Shown here piece after piece: positions 6,847 to 7,439 of a DNA stretch of 7,439 bases (its first letter is position 1; each line of letters starts with the position of its first letter). This DNA is from Rhodothermia bacterium (GTDB taxonomy: Bacteria > Bacteroidota > Rhodothermia > Rhodothermales > JABDKH01). The notes under the pieces are model-generated. The model saw only the letters and a program-made list of their open reading frames with translations, searched no databases and was not told the DNA's origin. Position numbers and translations under genes: made by a program. Location: assembly GCA_018679295.1 (NCBI GenBank), contig JAHHLP010000447.1:1-7439 (forward strand), written 5' to 3'.

Positions 6847-7439
6847 TCAGTTCGCGAGCGATTCGATATAGGCGACCAGTGCATCCAGCTGCTCTGGCTG
6901 AAGTGACGTATATGTAGCCGGCATTGCCGGCGGGTAGCCGGCAACAATCTTCGCCGACGGAGCAACGATTGACTCACGGATATAGCTCGCATCCGCCAGC
7001 ACCGAACTGCCGTCCTCAAGCGGTTCGGTTCTTCCGAAAAGGCCCTGCATCGAGGGACCGACGCCCGGCGTACCATCCACCGAGTGACACACCTGACAGT
7101 TCTGCTGTCCGAACAGCACCTCCCCATACTCGACAGGGGTCATGTCGCCCTGTCCGCTGCTCTGGAGCCATTCCTCAAATTCCTTCTGGGTATGCACGAT
7201 TACCTTGCCCAGCATACCCGAGTGGCCGGTACCGCAGTACTCGGTGCAGAAAATGTCGAATTCGCCAACCTTTGTGGCCTCGAACCAGACTGCTGTGTAA
7301 CGATTGGGCAGCACGTCGAACTTGACACGGAACGAGGGTACGAAAAAGCTGTGCAGTACGTCCTCGCTACTCATCGTCAGCTTGACGGGACGATCGACCG
7401 GCACATGCAGCTCCGTTCCAATAGACGTGCCGTTCGGAT
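6847..7439 (-). CDS. coxB: caa3-type cytochrome c oxidase subunit II with fused cytochrome c (N-terminus missing)
   Basis: Periplasm-facing subunit that accepts electrons, holds the binuclear CuA centre and, in caa3 enzymes, a covalently attached cytochrome c. The frame is open to the right edge, so the signal sequence and the two N-terminal helices lie outside; the first readable residues, PNGTSIGTELHVP, belong to the cupredoxin domain. CuA ligands are the His in EDVLHSF (codon at 7351-7353), then CTEYCGTGHSGM with Cys at 7246-7248 and 7234-7236, His at 7222-7224 and Met at 7213-7215. After a short linker comes a class I cytochrome c domain: CQVCH (7084-7098) binds heme c and the Met of YPPAMPA (6922-6924) is the likely sixth ligand. 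The fusion is what makes this a caa3 rather than an aa3 oxidase. It precedes coxA by 28 bases; the GTG at 7404 is internal and not the start. Confidence 0.96.
   Translation of the reverse strand, partial: PNGTSIGTELHVPVDRPVKLTMSSEDVLHSFFVPSFRVKFDVLPNRYTAVWFEATKVGEFDIFCTEYCGTGHSGMLGKVIVHTQKEFEEWLQSSGQGDMTPVEYGEVLFGQQNCQVCHSVDGTPGVGPSMQGLFGRTEPLEDGSSVLADASYIRESIVAPSAKIVAGYPPAMPATYTSLQPEQLDALVAYIESLAN

Overview
The window looks chromosomal and ordinary in gene density, from an aerobic bacterium of the Bacteroidota side of the tree, most likely a Rhodothermota-like (Rhodothermales) lineage. Three signs support this. The cytochrome oxidase is a caa3 enzyme with the YSHPAVY signature of the A2 heme-copper oxidases, a type described from Rhodothermus marinus. 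YbeY carries Asp in place of its third metal-binding His, as I remember it from Bacteroidota. MetF has the long SYEIIPP...RKRPGT form rather than the E. coli form. Base composition looks moderately GC-rich. The placement is inference, since no rRNA is present.

Left part (1-1853, all + strand): a cold-shock-domain protein with a possibly folded leader and a textbook Shine-Dalgarno site, an unrecognised acidic protein, the rRNA-processing endoribonuclease YbeY (overlapping the acidic protein's end by 14 nt), and a short ribosome hibernation factor (HPF). The theme is RNA, ribosome and translation under stress.

Middle (1855-3888): metF on the - strand converges on hpf with one base between the stop codons. 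A 98-bp divergent gap separates metF from a + strand nucleoside phosphorylase/nucleosidase-like protein that seems to have lost both classical catalytic acids. That gene again converges, with one base between stops, on a small single-span membrane protein of unknown function.

Right part (4047-7439, - strand): a caa3-type cytochrome c oxidase operon in the order coxB (CuA domain fused to cytochrome c; its N-terminus lies beyond the right edge), coxA, coxC, coxD, with gaps of 20-34 nt. Together the products would oxidise cytochrome c or a quinol:cytochrome c oxidoreductase, reduce O2 to water and pump protons. In Rhodothermus marinus the neighbour of this operon is alternative complex III, so act genes may lie just off the right edge.

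I found no tRNA, rRNA, CRISPR, insertion sequence or phage gene, and no clear sign of a new multi-gene system. The items most worth a second look are the degenerate nucleosidase, the strong Shine-Dalgarno site and folded leader of the cold-shock gene, the unknown gene coupled to ybeY, and the two convergent pairs with one-base gaps.
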